Below, piece after piece: positions 42,851-52,295 of a DNA stretch of 64,000 nucleotides. Under the pieces are notes generated by a model. The model was not told the origin of the DNA and did no database searches. It saw only the letters and a list, made by a program, of their open reading frames with translations. Numbering within the stretch: the first letter of the stretch is position 1; the number at the start of each line of letters is the position of its first letter. The position numbers were made by a program, and so were the translations under genes. Source of the stretch: CAVONV01 sp963697355 (GTDB lineage Bacteria; Acidobacteriota; Vicinamibacteria; Marinacidobacterales; DATDRI01); NCBI GenBank assembly GCA_963697355.1, contig CAVONV010000035.1, positions 124,001 to 188,000 on the forward strand, read 5' to 3'.

Positions 42851-44103
42851 GAACGGGCACCCAGCTCTTTTGCGATGAGGTCTTCGGTGGTCTCAGCTTT
42901 TCGCACGATTCGAAACGTTTCCCCCTCGACCAGGACTTCCGCAGGTCGAGGCCTCAAATTGTAGTTCGAGCTCATTGAAAACCCGTAGGCACCGACATCC
43001 AGAACACAAAGCATATCACCTTGTCGTAAATCTCCGAGTCGCCTGTCGCGGCCGAAGACATCCGAGCTCTCACAGACGGCTCCAACGACATCTACGGTTT
43101 CCGCCGACTCTTCCTTCGAAACTACGGGCTCGATACGATGATAGGCATCGTAAAGGGCGGGGCGCAGCAAGTCGTTCAATCCACCGTCGACGACGGCGAA
43201 ACGGCGACCGTGGACCTTCTTCAAGTAGAGCACCTTCAGAACCAATGCCCCGCATGGACCAACAATGGTACGTCCTGGCTCGAGGATCAGCCTCAAACCC
43301 GACCGAGATATCCAAGGAAGGATACAGTTGGCATATTCTTCGAAAGTGGGAACGTTCTCCCCCTCGTAGGGAATCCCGAGACCCCCTCCCCAATCCACTT
43401 CTCGTAGGGGTACTCCTTTGTCCAATATCTCCGAAACGAGATCCTCGATGAGGCGGGCTGTCTCGACCATTGGCTCAATGGAGGTGAGCTGCGAGCCGAT
43501 GTGGGTATGAACACCTATGAACTCCAAATGAGGAAACTCACGATGGCGGGTATAGAGCTCGAGCGCCGCCTGGCTGTCGAGTCCGAATTTTGCGGATTCC
43601 ACACCCGTCGCAATATGCGGATGGGTCTTGGGGTCCACATTGGGATTGATGCGAAGGGCGATCCGAGCCGAGCGGTCGAGCTGCCCTGCCAAGCGCTCGA
43701 GATGGACGAGCTCGCCTTCGGATTCCACCGTAAAAAGGTGGACATCGGCGGAGAGTCCCGCCGTGAGCTCTTGCTCGGTCTTGCCCACACCGGAGAAGAC
43801 GATTTTCTCCGGTGGAAACCCAACGGCCCGTGCTAACTGGAGCTCAGCGCCGGAGACAACCTCAGCACCAGCCCCGTTCCCCGAGAGGATACGAAGGAGC
43901 TCGGGTTGCGAGTTTGCTTTCAGCGCGTAGCAGGTCAAGTGCGGTACAGAAGAAAAGGCCCTTTCGAGCTCTCGATACCGATCCTCTACGCAGAAAGAGC
44001 TGTAGATATAGAACGGCGTCGGTACGGATCGTGCGACGGTTTCGAGTGAAACCTGCTCGCAAAAGAGCTTCCCTTCACAGCGTTTGAAAACCTCAGATGG
44101 CAT
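42847..44103 (-). CDS. lysA: Diaminopimelate decarboxylase
   Basis: Last step of lysine synthesis (meso-DAP to lysine), PLP-dependent, fold type III. 418 aa, the usual length. Motifs: the PLP lysine in CYALKANSQPELLRIL (near 61), GVHTHIGSQLTSIEPMVE, EPGRTIVGPCGALVLKVLYL, and the partner-subunit cysteine motif GAVCESSDVFGRDR (near 340). First gene of a three-gene minus-strand operon. Confidence 0.96.
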   Translation of the reverse strand: MPSEVFKRCEGKLFCEQVSLETVARSVPTPFYIYSSFCVEDRYRELERAFSSVPHLTCYALKANSQPELLRILSGNGAGAEVVSGAELQLARAVGFPPEKIVFSGVGKTEQELTAGLSADVHLFTVESEGELVHLERLAGQLDRSARIALRINPNVDPKTHPHIATGVESAKFGLDSQAALELYTRHREFPHLEFIGVHTHIGSQLTSIEPMVETARLIEDLVSEILDKGVPLREVDWGGGLGIPYEGENVPTFEEYANCILPWISRSGLRLILEPGRTIVGPCGALVLKVLYLKKVHGRRFAVVDGGLNDLLRPALYDAYHRIEPVVSKEESAETVDVVGAVCESSDVFGRDRRLGDLRQGDMLCVLDVGAYGFSMSSNYNLRPRPAEVLVEGETFRIVRKAETTEDLIAKELGARS

Positions 44104-44206
44104 ACATGCACAATTCTACGTGAATCCAACGGAGATTGCCCTCGGGACCCGCAATTGGCAACCCTTCGATATTTGGATAGGATCTACGCGGCCCAAGGAG
44201 GATCTT

Positions 44207-45406
44207 ATGCGTACTATCGTCTATATCGGGATCTGTTTTCTCGCTCTTTCTATGGTGATCTCAGCCAGCGCCCCCGACCGAAAGGTCATTGCACCGCCCG
44301 GAACACAAATGGATTTTCCGTTCAGTCCGGGCATTCTCTCGGGCGATTTCCTTTACCTGTCGGGAGCGATTGGCAACAAGCCAGGCACTTTGGAGCTCGT
44401 CGATGACATGGGAGCCCAAACCCGTCAAACCATGGAGAATCTCGGTGCCGTGCTCAAGGCGGCGGGAATGGATTTCTCCAACGTGGTGGCCACCAACGCG
44501 TACCTTTCGGACACGCGTCAATTCCAGGCCTTCAACGAGGTCTATCGCACCTATTTCGAGAAAGATCCTCCGACACGAGCCACCGTCCAAGCCGACATCG
44601 CTATCCCCGGTTCCTATGTCGAGATGTCCATGGTGGCCGTGCGACCGGGTGTGGAACGGAAAGTCATTGTTCCGGAAGGCATGAAGACGCCGGATTTGCC
44701 CTATAGCTGGGGAATCCTGGCCGGAAACACTCTTTTTATCGCTGGAGCCACGAGCCGTGACCCAAAGACGTACCAGCCGGTGACCGGCGACACCGCGACA
44801 CAGACCAAGCAGGTACTGCAGAACGTCGGTTCCGTCCTCAAAGCCGCGGACATGGACTACAAGGACGTTGTTTCATGCAAGGTCTTCCTCGACGACGCCC
44901 GAGATTTTCCGGCCATGAACGAAGTCTACCGGACCTTCTTTCCCAACGATCCGCCGGCACGTGCCACGACGCGGGCCCGGCTCATGAATCCCGTCTTCAA
45001 AGCGGAGATTCAGTGCATCGCGGTCAAGGATCCCAGCCGGAAAGTGGTCGTCGCAGAGGGCGCTAGTCGATCTTCGAGTCCTTTCTCTCCCGCGATTCAA
45101 GTCGGAGATAGACTCTATCTCTCTGGTTTCGTAGGCCGAGGACCTGACGGCTATGCTCCCGGCGACGTCAAGGCTCAGACGAGACAAACGCTCGCCAACC
45201 TGGAGGCCACCCTCAAAGCCGCAGGAATGGACTTCAGCAACGTCGTCGACGCCAATGTCTTCTTGACGGACATACGTCATTTTCCATTGATGAACGAAAT
45301 CTATGGAGCAACACTGCCCAAACCGGCCCCATCGAGGGCCACCGTGGGAGTGCCTCTCATGTCTCCCGATGCTTTAGTCGAGATTATGATGATCGCAACG
45401 AAGTAG
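44207..45406 (+). CDS. Exported triple RidA/YjgF fusion
   Basis: ATG 44207 follows a perfect AAGGAGG. A signal peptide (MRTIVYIGICFLALSMVISA) is followed by three consecutive RidA domains, about residues 25-145, 150-275 and 280-399. Each repeats GDFLYLSGAIG/GNTLFIAGAT/GDRLYLSGFVG and NVGSVLKAADMDYKDVV-type helices. Each also keeps the catalytic arginine: PPTRATVQ, PPARATTR, APSRATVG. RidA enzymes hydrolyse reactive enamines/imines as trimers of single domains. Three in one exported chain could form an intramolecular trimer. It is divergent from lysA, about 100 bases away. Confidence 0.9.
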   Translation: MRTIVYIGICFLALSMVISASAPDRKVIAPPGTQMDFPFSPGILSGDFLYLSGAIGNKPGTLELVDDMGAQTRQTMENLGAVLKAAGMDFSNVVATNAYLSDTRQFQAFNEVYRTYFEKDPPTRATVQADIAIPGSYVEMSMVAVRPGVERKVIVPEGMKTPDLPYSWGILAGNTLFIAGATSRDPKTYQPVTGDTATQTKQVLQNVGSVLKAADMDYKDVVSCKVFLDDARDFPAMNEVYRTFFPNDPPARATTRARLMNPVFKAEIQCIAVKDPSRKVVVAEGASRSSSPFSPAIQVGDRLYLSGFVGRGPDGYAPGDVKAQTRQTLANLEATLKAAGMDFSNVVDANVFLTDIRHFPLMNEIYGATLPKPAPSRATVGVPLMSPDALVEIMMIATK

Positions 45407-45421
45407 CGATTTAGCGGAAAT

Positions 45422-45455
45422 GTGGGGTCAGGCGGGCTGACCTCGTCTGACCCCA
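45422..45455. terminator. Hairpin downstream of the RidA fusion
   Basis: GTGGGGTCAG at 45422-45431 pairs with CTGACCCCAC at 45446-45455, a 10-bp stem without a T-run. It could act as a weak terminator or belong to the adjoining dispersed repeat. Confidence 0.45.
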
Positions 45456-45469
45456 CGTCTATCCAGGCA

Positions 45470-45520
45470 GTTTTCCACAAGTTTCCGAACGCGTGGGGTC
45501 TGACCCCGTTCCGAACGCTT
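45470..45520. repeat. Dispersed intergenic repeat, copy 2
   Basis: 51 bp nearly identical to 7473-7522, with the perfect palindromic core GGGGTCTGACCCC variant (one mismatch at the centre). It lies in the convergent gap between the RidA fusion and the radical SAM gene. Confidence 0.75.
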
Positions 45521-47490
45521 CAGTTCGCGCCGGTGGAAAGGGCGATGAAGAAGCCGGCCGCCAGCCGGAGCTCGCGGAACAAGTTGATGGCCATCCTATC
45601 GACTCGCAGAAGAACTTCCAGCCGCCCCCGGCGCACTCTCTGACGGACAGTCATCCAATACTTGGAGAGATCTTCTCGAGTCTCCCGAAAGCGACTCACC
45701 TGGACGACGGAGACCTTTTCCCGCAACAGGCTGAATCGTGACGGGATTTCGATGGTGGGGACCTGTGCTTTGACGCGGGCGTAGGCCGTCCGCAAATCAG
45801 AGATGCGCAAGCCGCGCTGGAGCGAGGCCCTCATGCTAGCCAGCTCTTCGACGACCCGCACCTCGGTCTCGCTGCGCTTACGCGTCTGCAGCCAAAGCTC
45901 CTCCATTTCCATGATCAAACGCACCGCCCCCCGTGTATATTGAACCATCTCTGGAATCCTACGTTTCAAGTGAGCCCAGCGACTTTCTCGAGGAAAGGTG
46001 GCTCGTCTCGTTGTTCTATCTTTGAAACGGAAGAAGCCGGAGATCATGGGATGAGCGCCGTCGTTATAGAAGGAGTTCTTACACCATACATAGTTCCTGA
46101 AGATATCCCAGTATCTCTTGGAATCGACCTCAGAGAGAACCTCCTTCATATGATCGAGGCTGTAGAACCGATCCCATGCGTCCCGGTAGGCCTGCGTCCA
46201 AGCTCCATTTTTCATTTCAGGATGGGGCATGGACTCGTGGAATGAGTCGTAGGTGTTGAGGTCGGTGTCGATCGGGACCCCCGACTCCACCATTCGCTTG
46301 TGGTCTCTCGAGCCGGGAAGAGGCGCCATCATGAAAAAAGATGCCCGTTGCGGTTTGACTTCAGTCACCAGCCGTTCGATGTCATCTCTCACGCTCTCCT
46401 CGGTATCCTGCGGGAATCCAATGATGTAACCGACTTGAGTACTGACCCCGGCCTCGTGCCAGGCCTCGATGAGGTTCCTATAGTCGTTGACCTTGTTTTG
46501 GTTCTTGCCGGAGTCCTTGAGGTTGCGCGTGTTGATGCTTTCCATGCCGATGAAGACACTGCTGCAGCCCGCCCGAGCCGCCTTCTCCACGAAGCCCTTG
46601 ATCTTGTAAGACTGAACATCCACCTGGATCATGAACGCGATGGGAATACGATCCTTCTCGCGTATCTCGATGAGCTGGTCGAAGATACCTTCCCAAGCCG
46701 GGTTACGAGCAAAGTCGTCGTCCGTAAAGAAATACAAATTGACGCCCGAGTCGTGAAAGTTCTTGCGGACGGTCTCCGCAATGCACTCGGGAGAACGGTG
46801 CCGGCTCTTTCGGCCTTGGACGTTGATGATCGTACAAAAGGAGCAATTGAACGGGCAACCACGGCTGCAGTCGATGGTGCCGAAGTTGGATACAACGAAT
46901 TTGCGCAAGTAGTCCTTATTGATGACCGGGCGAGGAACATTAGAAAGGTCAGGAAGGTCACTCATGAAGTTGTATATGGGTTCGAGGACGTCTTCGTAGG
47001 CATCACGAAGCAGGTCGGCCCAATGCTCTTCCACCTCACCCGCCACAGCCGTCACACCGGCATCGACGAGCTCTTGTATCTCAGGCGCTACGTCCGGAAA
47101 CATGGCGAGCATGCCGCTGACGTGGAACCCCCCGATGATCACCGTCACACCTTCCCGCCGGAGCTCGAGGGCGAGATCCGCGGCACGACAGAACTGGTTC
47201 GTTTGCACACCAGCCAGGCCAACGACGACGCGTACACCGGGGCGACGACTGAGTCGGGCGATCTTGGACACCGAAATCTTGTCGACCATCTCATCCAAGA
47301 CTTGAACCTTGATGTCCACATCGCCCAGTAGTTTCCTTCGTCCCACGTCTTCCGTCAGTCCTTGAAGGCAGGCCAGAGTGTTACTCGGTAACACCCCGCG
47401 CCAGTGGCGAACAACATACCCATCATCATCGTATCTCGACGGCTTGATGAGAATGACGCGTAGTTCCGAATGTCGTCTGGAACGAAACAT
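45520..47490 (-). CDS. B12-binding-domain radical SAM protein
   Basis: 656 aa. The N-terminal Rossmann-like cobalamin-binding domain (about 10-170; VRVVVGLAGVQTNQFCRAAD, VIIGGFHVSGMLAMF) is followed by the radical SAM barrel with the 4Fe-4S motif CPFNCSFC (CxxxCxxC, near 215), GVNLYFFTDDDFARN and CSSVFIGMESINTRNL. A C-terminal helical region of about 170 residues is unassigned. This layout is common in methylases and ring-forming enzymes of lipid, hopanoid and natural-product pathways. No pathway neighbours define the substrate. Confidence 0.9.
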   Translation of the reverse strand: MFRSRRHSELRVILIKPSRYDDDGYVVRHWRGVLPSNTLACLQGLTEDVGRRKLLGDVDIKVQVLDEMVDKISVSKIARLSRRPGVRVVVGLAGVQTNQFCRAADLALELRREGVTVIIGGFHVSGMLAMFPDVAPEIQELVDAGVTAVAGEVEEHWADLLRDAYEDVLEPIYNFMSDLPDLSNVPRPVINKDYLRKFVVSNFGTIDCSRGCPFNCSFCTIINVQGRKSRHRSPECIAETVRKNFHDSGVNLYFFTDDDFARNPAWEGIFDQLIEIREKDRIPIAFMIQVDVQSYKIKGFVEKAARAGCSSVFIGMESINTRNLKDSGKNQNKVNDYRNLIEAWHEAGVSTQVGYIIGFPQDTEESVRDDIERLVTEVKPQRASFFMMAPLPGSRDHKRMVESGVPIDTDLNTYDSFHESMPHPEMKNGAWTQAYRDAWDRFYSLDHMKEVLSEVDSKRYWDIFRNYVWCKNSFYNDGAHPMISGFFRFKDRTTRRATFPRESRWAHLKRRIPEMVQYTRGAVRLIMEMEELWLQTRKRSETEVRVVEELASMRASLQRGLRISDLRTAYARVKAQVPTIEIPSRFSLLREKVSVVQVSRFRETREDLSKYWMTVRQRVRRGRLEVLLRVDRMAINLFRELRLAAGFFIALSTGAN

Positions 47491-47805
47491 TTATGTACCT
47501 CTACCCCTGCTCGGTGTCGAGCTGGCTGGAAAGATCGAAAACCTAAGACAAAGCGATCGTTTCTTGTTATCCCAACAGCCGATTGCTGCCAAAGCACAGC
47601 TGGTATCGAGGGCCTTCTAGTGAGTGTCGCGGGGCCGGCCTCAAACAGCTTCCGGCTTAGTTTTTGGCTTTATCGTGGCTCAAACGAGTACGCACCGACC
47701 GGCCAGGGCCTCATGGTGCTTGTATCTCATTTGTCGGATGGTTCTTCCGAAATGCCCGCCACGTAATTTCTACAACAACTCGAGCCGGATGTCGAGGAGT
47801 TTCTA
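47491..47805. other. Intergenic stretch, nothing recognised
   Basis: No frame here looks like a protein on either strand, and I see no repeat, hairpin with T-run or RNA gene. It probably carries the promoter of the radical SAM gene. Confidence 0.4.
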
Positions 47806-48345
47806 CTACCGAAGATATTCGGTCGGTATGGGATTGTCCTTCCGCTCACTGTCGTAGATCCACGAGGTGATCCACCATCGTTTCCCGTCATGGTAGAGCT
47901 GAATGCTGTTGATCCCCCGACCGCCAACAGGACCTTTCTCCTCAGTTCTCCACTCGTAGGTGCTCCAGACATGGACGATATTCCCGAATTTCTGTGTCAC
48001 CCGATGGATCTCATTTTCGAAGAAACCGGCCTCGGCCACCAGGTTGTCTTTGTAGTACTCGTCTAGGGTCATCATCTTGGCAAACGGTTTTCCGGTTTCG
48101 TCTTTTCCCGTGACGGCGACCCGAGCGAGGGAGTGGTGAAGCGAATGGTCGCGCTCCACCTGTTTAGGTCGTCCCGCCGGAGCTGAGACGACTTCGTAGT
48201 AGGCTTTGATGATACCATCGAGCGTCTCGACGTCTCCGGCTAGAGGGAAAGGACCCTCGGGCAGCTTTTGCTCTGCAGAAGCCGGCGGAAGCGAAATCGC
48301 GGCCAGCATAGCTAGGGAAAGCAAGACGTTCAGCGATATGGACAT
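47806..48345 (-). CDS. Exported NTF2/SnoaL-like protein
   Basis: 179 aa. A signal peptide (MSISLNVLLSLAMLAAISLP, PASA) precedes a domain with GIIKAYYEVVSAPAGRPKQV, TLDEYYKDNLVAEAGFFENE, VHVWSTYEWRTEEKGPVGGR and QLYHDGKRWWITSWIYDSER. This is the usual NTF2-like pattern of the DUF4440 group. It reads away from the gamma-glutamyltransferase gene, and a shared promoter region lies at 48346-48475. Confidence 0.82.
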   Translation of the reverse strand: MSISLNVLLSLAMLAAISLPPASAEQKLPEGPFPLAGDVETLDGIIKAYYEVVSAPAGRPKQVERDHSLHHSLARVAVTGKDETGKPFAKMMTLDEYYKDNLVAEAGFFENEIHRVTQKFGNIVHVWSTYEWRTEEKGPVGGRGINSIQLYHDGKRWWITSWIYDSERKDNPIPTEYLR

Positions 48346-48475
48346 TGTGTTCTCCTTGTCTTCTGCGACTGGACCCCTGAGTCCCTCGAGTCACCGGCGA
48401 TTGTCGGAGCGTATCATAGGCTGGTTCACCATCACTATGTGCCAATCAACCCTCCCATTCTCAAGGAGTAAAACC

Positions 48476-50194
48476 ATGCGTCAATCCAACCTCCGTTTGG
48501 CGGTTTTCCACGTTGCCTTCGCTTTGTGCGTGCTCTCCGCTGGACAACTCGTTGCTCAGCGAGCCGAGCAAGGAGCCAAGCCGGTGGCCAAGGCAAAAAG
48601 TGTGATGGTCTCCTCTTCCCACCCCGCGGTGACCAATGCCATGCTCGAGGTTTTGAAGAACGGAGGAAACGCAGTGGACGCCATGCTCACCGCGATCCCC
48701 TTGCAGCATGTCATTGAACCTCAGATGTCGACACTGGCGGGCGGCATGGGAGGGCTCATCTATTGGGCCGAGACAGGTGAGCTCATCTACCTCGATGCGG
48801 AGCTCGATCACACCAGCCAAAATCCACCCGCCGGACAATCCTACGGACCGGGAGGTCTCGCCGTCACGTCTGGACGTCGCATCGGAGTGCCAGGCACGGT
48901 GCCCGGCCTGCAGGCGGCCGCCGAACGTTACGGAACCCGCCCGTGGAGCGAGTACTTCGGCCCTGCGGTCAAGGCAGCCGAAGAAGGTTTCACCATGTAT
49001 TCCTTTCTCTACGGGGAAATGTCCGATGCATTCGAGCGCCTCGGGGCACACCCGGCAACCCGCGACAAGTGGACGCCCAACGGGTTCATTCCGGCCGCAG
49101 GTGACGTCGTTCGCCAGCCCAAGCTCGCCCAAACGCTACGACAGCTCCGAGACAAGGGACCCGACTACTTCGTGAGCGGTGATTGGGCTCGTCATTTCGT
49201 CGACGAGGTGAATCGTACCGGTGGTCAGATGTCGATGGAAGACCTCGCGACCTACGAGCCACGTTGGGTGGAGCCGGTATCCTTTTCTTACCGCGGGCAC
49301 CAACTCCGCGGGGCGCCACCGGCATCCACGGCGGGTGTCCTCAACGGCATGATCTTCAACATTCTAGAGAACTTCGATCTCGAGGCGATGGGCCACTATA
49401 CGAAATCCGCCGAAAGCCTGGCGCTCATTCGCGAAGCGTATGATCTCGCGCAAATGCACACCACGCGTTTCATTGGCGATCCGAATATCATGAAGAACCC
49501 GCTGGGTCTGCTACTTTCCAAAGACTACGGACGTCAACTCGCACGACTCATTCCGGAGAGCTGGCCCAAAGTGAGCTTGTCGGATGGTTCCGGCCCGATC
49601 GAGGCTCCGTCCTTGACCACCGCTGAGACCAACTACGGCGCTTCCGCCTACGAGAGTACCGACACCAACCACCTGGTGATTGTCGACTCAAAAGGTAATT
49701 GGGTATCGATGACACATACCGTCTATGGCTCGACCTTTGGCACCGGGCTCACCGTCGACGGCGTTGGAGTCAACTCCGGCAATACGTTTCCTGGACTAGG
49801 AGTTGCCAATGGCCGCCGGGTCATTACGCCCTTTCCCGCTCTGATGGCGTTAGACGATGAAGGCAAGCCTTGGCTGGCGATTGGATCTCCCGGTCTCTCT
49901 TCCCGAGCAGTAGCTCTGACTCTCATCAATTTGATCGGGTACGGTATGGACCCCTATGCGTCCGTCGACGCGCCGAGATTTCGGGGCTATGGTCCGAACG
50001 ACGCCCTGCAAGTCGAATCACGCATTGCGCAAGAGGTACTCGACGGCCTCGCCGCTTTCGGCGTTCGCGTGAACCTATCGGCACCCTACAATTGGCACCT
50101 AGGCTCGATCCAGCTGGTCATTCGGGACAAAGAGAGTGGTGAGCTCGTGGGCGTGGCAGATCCGCGCCGAGCGGGACACGCCGCAGGCCACTAA
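48476..50194 (+). CDS. Exported gamma-glutamyltransferase family protein
   Basis: 572 aa from ATG 48476, preceded by AAGGAG. Signal peptide LAVFHVAFALCVLSAGQLVA, then the GGT fold: HPAVTNAMLEVLKNGGNAVD, EPQMSTLAGGMGGLIYW. The autoproteolysis/catalytic threonine is in STDTNHLVIVDSKGNWVSMT (near 396), and GVGVNSGNTFPG and ITPFPALMALDDEGKPWLAI complete it. It acts in the periplasm on gamma-glutamyl compounds such as glutathione; the exact substrate is not certain. A terminator follows. Confidence 0.92.
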   Translation: MRQSNLRLAVFHVAFALCVLSAGQLVAQRAEQGAKPVAKAKSVMVSSSHPAVTNAMLEVLKNGGNAVDAMLTAIPLQHVIEPQMSTLAGGMGGLIYWAETGELIYLDAELDHTSQNPPAGQSYGPGGLAVTSGRRIGVPGTVPGLQAAAERYGTRPWSEYFGPAVKAAEEGFTMYSFLYGEMSDAFERLGAHPATRDKWTPNGFIPAAGDVVRQPKLAQTLRQLRDKGPDYFVSGDWARHFVDEVNRTGGQMSMEDLATYEPRWVEPVSFSYRGHQLRGAPPASTAGVLNGMIFNILENFDLEAMGHYTKSAESLALIREAYDLAQMHTTRFIGDPNIMKNPLGLLLSKDYGRQLARLIPESWPKVSLSDGSGPIEAPSLTTAETNYGASAYESTDTNHLVIVDSKGNWVSMTHTVYGSTFGTGLTVDGVGVNSGNTFPGLGVANGRRVITPFPALMALDDEGKPWLAIGSPGLSSRAVALTLINLIGYGMDPYASVDAPRFRGYGPNDALQVESRIAQEVLDGLAAFGVRVNLSAPYNWHLGSIQLVIRDKESGELVGVADPRRAGHAAGH

Positions 50195-50204
50195 CCCTGC
50201 ACCA

Positions 50205-50243
50205 AGAAAAAGGGGCCAGGTCATAGACAGGTCCCTTTTTTCT
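50205..50243. terminator. Bidirectional rho-independent terminator
   Basis: AGAAAAAGGGGCC (50205-50217) pairs with GGTCCCTTTTTTCT (50230-50243), giving a GC stem with a T-run on the plus strand and an A-run that serves the opposite strand. It ends the gamma-glutamyltransferase gene and may serve the cupin gene. Confidence 0.8.
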
Positions 50244-50306
50244 GTCTTACACTGTGTTCGACTGCTGACTGCTTGACTGCTCCAGTGAACGGTGTGTCAC
50301 TGGATC

Positions 50307-50636
50307 CTACTTCGCCTTGTATCGGTCGATTTGATCGAAGAAAATGACGGCTCGGTACCCGGCTTTGACCTTACCAGCGTGCTCGACTCCCTCGGGGATG
50401 TAGAAAGACTCCCCCTCTCGGTAGGTTCTCTCCTGCCCCTCCTTCGTCAATCGCACTTCACCGGCAATCACGAGCTCCCACTGGGCCCGGTGGCTATGCA
50501 TGGGAACTTCGGTGTCTTTGTCGAACCTGGCAAAGGCCACCTGTTGACTCTCTCCTTGGAGCAGATGTCCCGATACGCCGTCAAAGGGCATGTCCAGCTC
50601 CGGCAGGTTGGTGATGAATTCGGGAAAATCTTTCAT
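50307..50636 (-). CDS. Cupin-domain protein
   Basis: 109 aa from ATG 50636. It shows the cupin metal motifs: VPMHSHRAQWELVIAGEVRL (HxHxxxxE) and YREGESFYIPEGVEHAG (GxxxxxPxxxxH). Start and upstream stop overlap as ATGA, so it is coupled to the small PD40 gene. Ligand or enzyme activity is unknown. Confidence 0.88.
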   Translation of the reverse strand: MKDFPEFITNLPELDMPFDGVSGHLLQGESQQVAFARFDKDTEVPMHSHRAQWELVIAGEVRLTKEGQERTYREGESFYIPEGVEHAGKVKAGYRAVIFFDQIDRYKAK

Positions 50637-50884
50637 AGTTTCTCCTTCGGTAAACTGAGATCTTGTGGCTCCAAGTCTCTTATGACGTCCGTCGTCATCC
50701 AATAGATATCGGCACGACCACGTCGTCTGCTCGTAAAGAAGAAGTATTTTCCATCGAGTGAGACGCTCGGACAAATCTCGCCCGATTCGGAATTGACCCG
50801 TGATCCCATGTTCCGCGCCGGAGTCTCACTGCCTGGAGAAGAAAGTGAGAACATTGCAACGATAACTGAAAGAGCCCGCTTCAT
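50633..50884 (-). CDS. Minimal exported PD40/TolB-like fragment
   Basis: 83 aa from ATG 50884. A signal peptide (MKRALSVIVAMFSLSSPG) is followed directly by the last blade of a PD40-type propeller (SESGEICPSVSLDGKYFFFT, then RRGRADIYWMTTDVI). Full family members are several hundred residues with multiple blades, so this looks like an internal-deletion derivative that kept the leader and C-terminus. It still overlaps the cupin start and may mainly drive cupin translation. Confidence 0.6.
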   Translation of the reverse strand: MKRALSVIVAMFSLSSPGSETPARNMGSRVNSESGEICPSVSLDGKYFFFTSRRRGRADIYWMTTDVIRDLEPQDLSLPKEKL

Positions 50885-50894
50885 CGAAATATCC

Positions 50895-52088
50895 CTACGT
50901 CGAGACGTGCTGTACTTCCTCGAAAACTCTGAGCAAATTAGCTCCAAGTATCTTTTGGATGTCCTCTTCTCGGTAACCTCTTTTCAAAAGATGATAGGTG
51001 ATCAACGTGAGACCCTCTGCCGTTTCCAGACCGATGGGATTCGAGATTCCAACAAAATCAGAGCCGAGTCCGACATGATCGATCCCCGCGACCTCGACGG
51101 CATGGTCGATGTGGTCCATGAGCAAATCGATGCTTACTCGCTTTGGGAACAGTCTCGACCGCAACGCGTCCAGCTTCTCTTCCAACTCCTCTTCGTTTCC
51201 CTCGAGCTCTTTGTCGATCTTGGCTTTGGCAGCCTCATAGTCTACCCGGGCCCTCTGAAACTGTTCCGCATAGTCTTTGGAAAGGTGGTTGGAAGAAAAC
51301 GTCACCGCGACCACACCCCCTCGTTCGGCAATTGCCTTCAAGATGTCATCGGGGATGTTGCGAGGTTTGGCGTAGAGCGCCCGAACGCAGGAATGAGAGG
51401 CAACAACGGGCGCTTTCGATTCCTGCACAACCGCCAGCTGCTGCGGGTCTTCAGCATGTGAAATATCGATCAACATGCCAAGTCGATTCATTTCTTTGAC
51501 GACATCCCGTCCGAACGCACTCAATCCCTCTTCTTGGTCCCCGGTGTCGGATCTCAGCAATTGATCGGACGTCAGAGTAAACGATCGCACTCCTTGCCTG
51601 TAGTAGAGTTCTACATTCTCGATGTTCCCTTCCAAATGTCCAGGAAACTCGGTACTCAGAAGAACCGCCCGCTTTCCACTTTTGTGAATTTGTTGAACAT
51701 CGCTTGGCGAAAGAGCAATCTCTGCGAGATCCGAATACCGGCCCACCTGCTCTCGAATCCTTTCGATGCTTTCGAGAATCCCTTTCACCGGATTGTCCCT
51801 ATCGGCTTCTCCACGAAGAGGCATCGCCATGAAGACCGCGTCCAATCCACCCTGCTTCATCGTTACAAAGTCGATCAAGCTGTTTTCGGTCTTGCGGCCA
51901 AGATCCAGCGCGGTGGGATCCGGAGCGGCGGAGAGCTGAGGGTGTCCGTGAGCGTCGAAGACGAGAGCTTCGTCATGAATTTTGAGCGCTTTCTCCCATA
52001 GAACCTCATCTCTCTCTTGGGCTTCTGCGGAAAAGGAAACGGCCACTACGAGCAATCCCAGCAGGTAGCCATATCTTCTCGTCCTCAT
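50895..52088 (-). CDS. Exported membrane dipeptidase (peptidase M19)
   Basis: 397 aa from ATG 52088 behind GAGGAGG. Signal peptide YGYLLGLLVVAVSFSAEAQE. Metal ligands of the M19 family are visible: VFDAHGHPQ (HxH position reads H-G-H), LIDISHAEDP, VASHSCVRALYAKPRNI and DHVGLGSDFVG. A charged helical insert (AAKAKIDKELEGNEEELEEK) is present. It would hydrolyse dipeptides, possibly with D-residues, outside the cytoplasm. It is the first gene of the group with the PD40 and cupin genes. Confidence 0.9.
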   Translation of the reverse strand: MRTRRYGYLLGLLVVAVSFSAEAQERDEVLWEKALKIHDEALVFDAHGHPQLSAAPDPTALDLGRKTENSLIDFVTMKQGGLDAVFMAMPLRGEADRDNPVKGILESIERIREQVGRYSDLAEIALSPSDVQQIHKSGKRAVLLSTEFPGHLEGNIENVELYYRQGVRSFTLTSDQLLRSDTGDQEEGLSAFGRDVVKEMNRLGMLIDISHAEDPQQLAVVQESKAPVVASHSCVRALYAKPRNIPDDILKAIAERGGVVAVTFSSNHLSKDYAEQFQRARVDYEAAKAKIDKELEGNEEELEEKLDALRSRLFPKRVSIDLLMDHIDHAVEVAGIDHVGLGSDFVGISNPIGLETAEGLTLITYHLLKRGYREEDIQKILGANLLRVFEEVQHVST

Positions 52089-52295
52089 CGTTTTGTCCTC
52101 CTCGGTCTTCCGTCGTGAAGGGGATTCGAAGCTCGGTCGAACGCAATTCCTATGCCGGCACCGGGGGGAAATAGATAGCACCGCTCCACTATCGAAATTG
52201 TGGGAACTGCACCGGTTCTTTGGGTCAATTGCTGCAGAAATGGTGAATTGCACTATCCGGCCGGTGGGCAGGTGTAAGCTTCCTATGCAGCGGCT

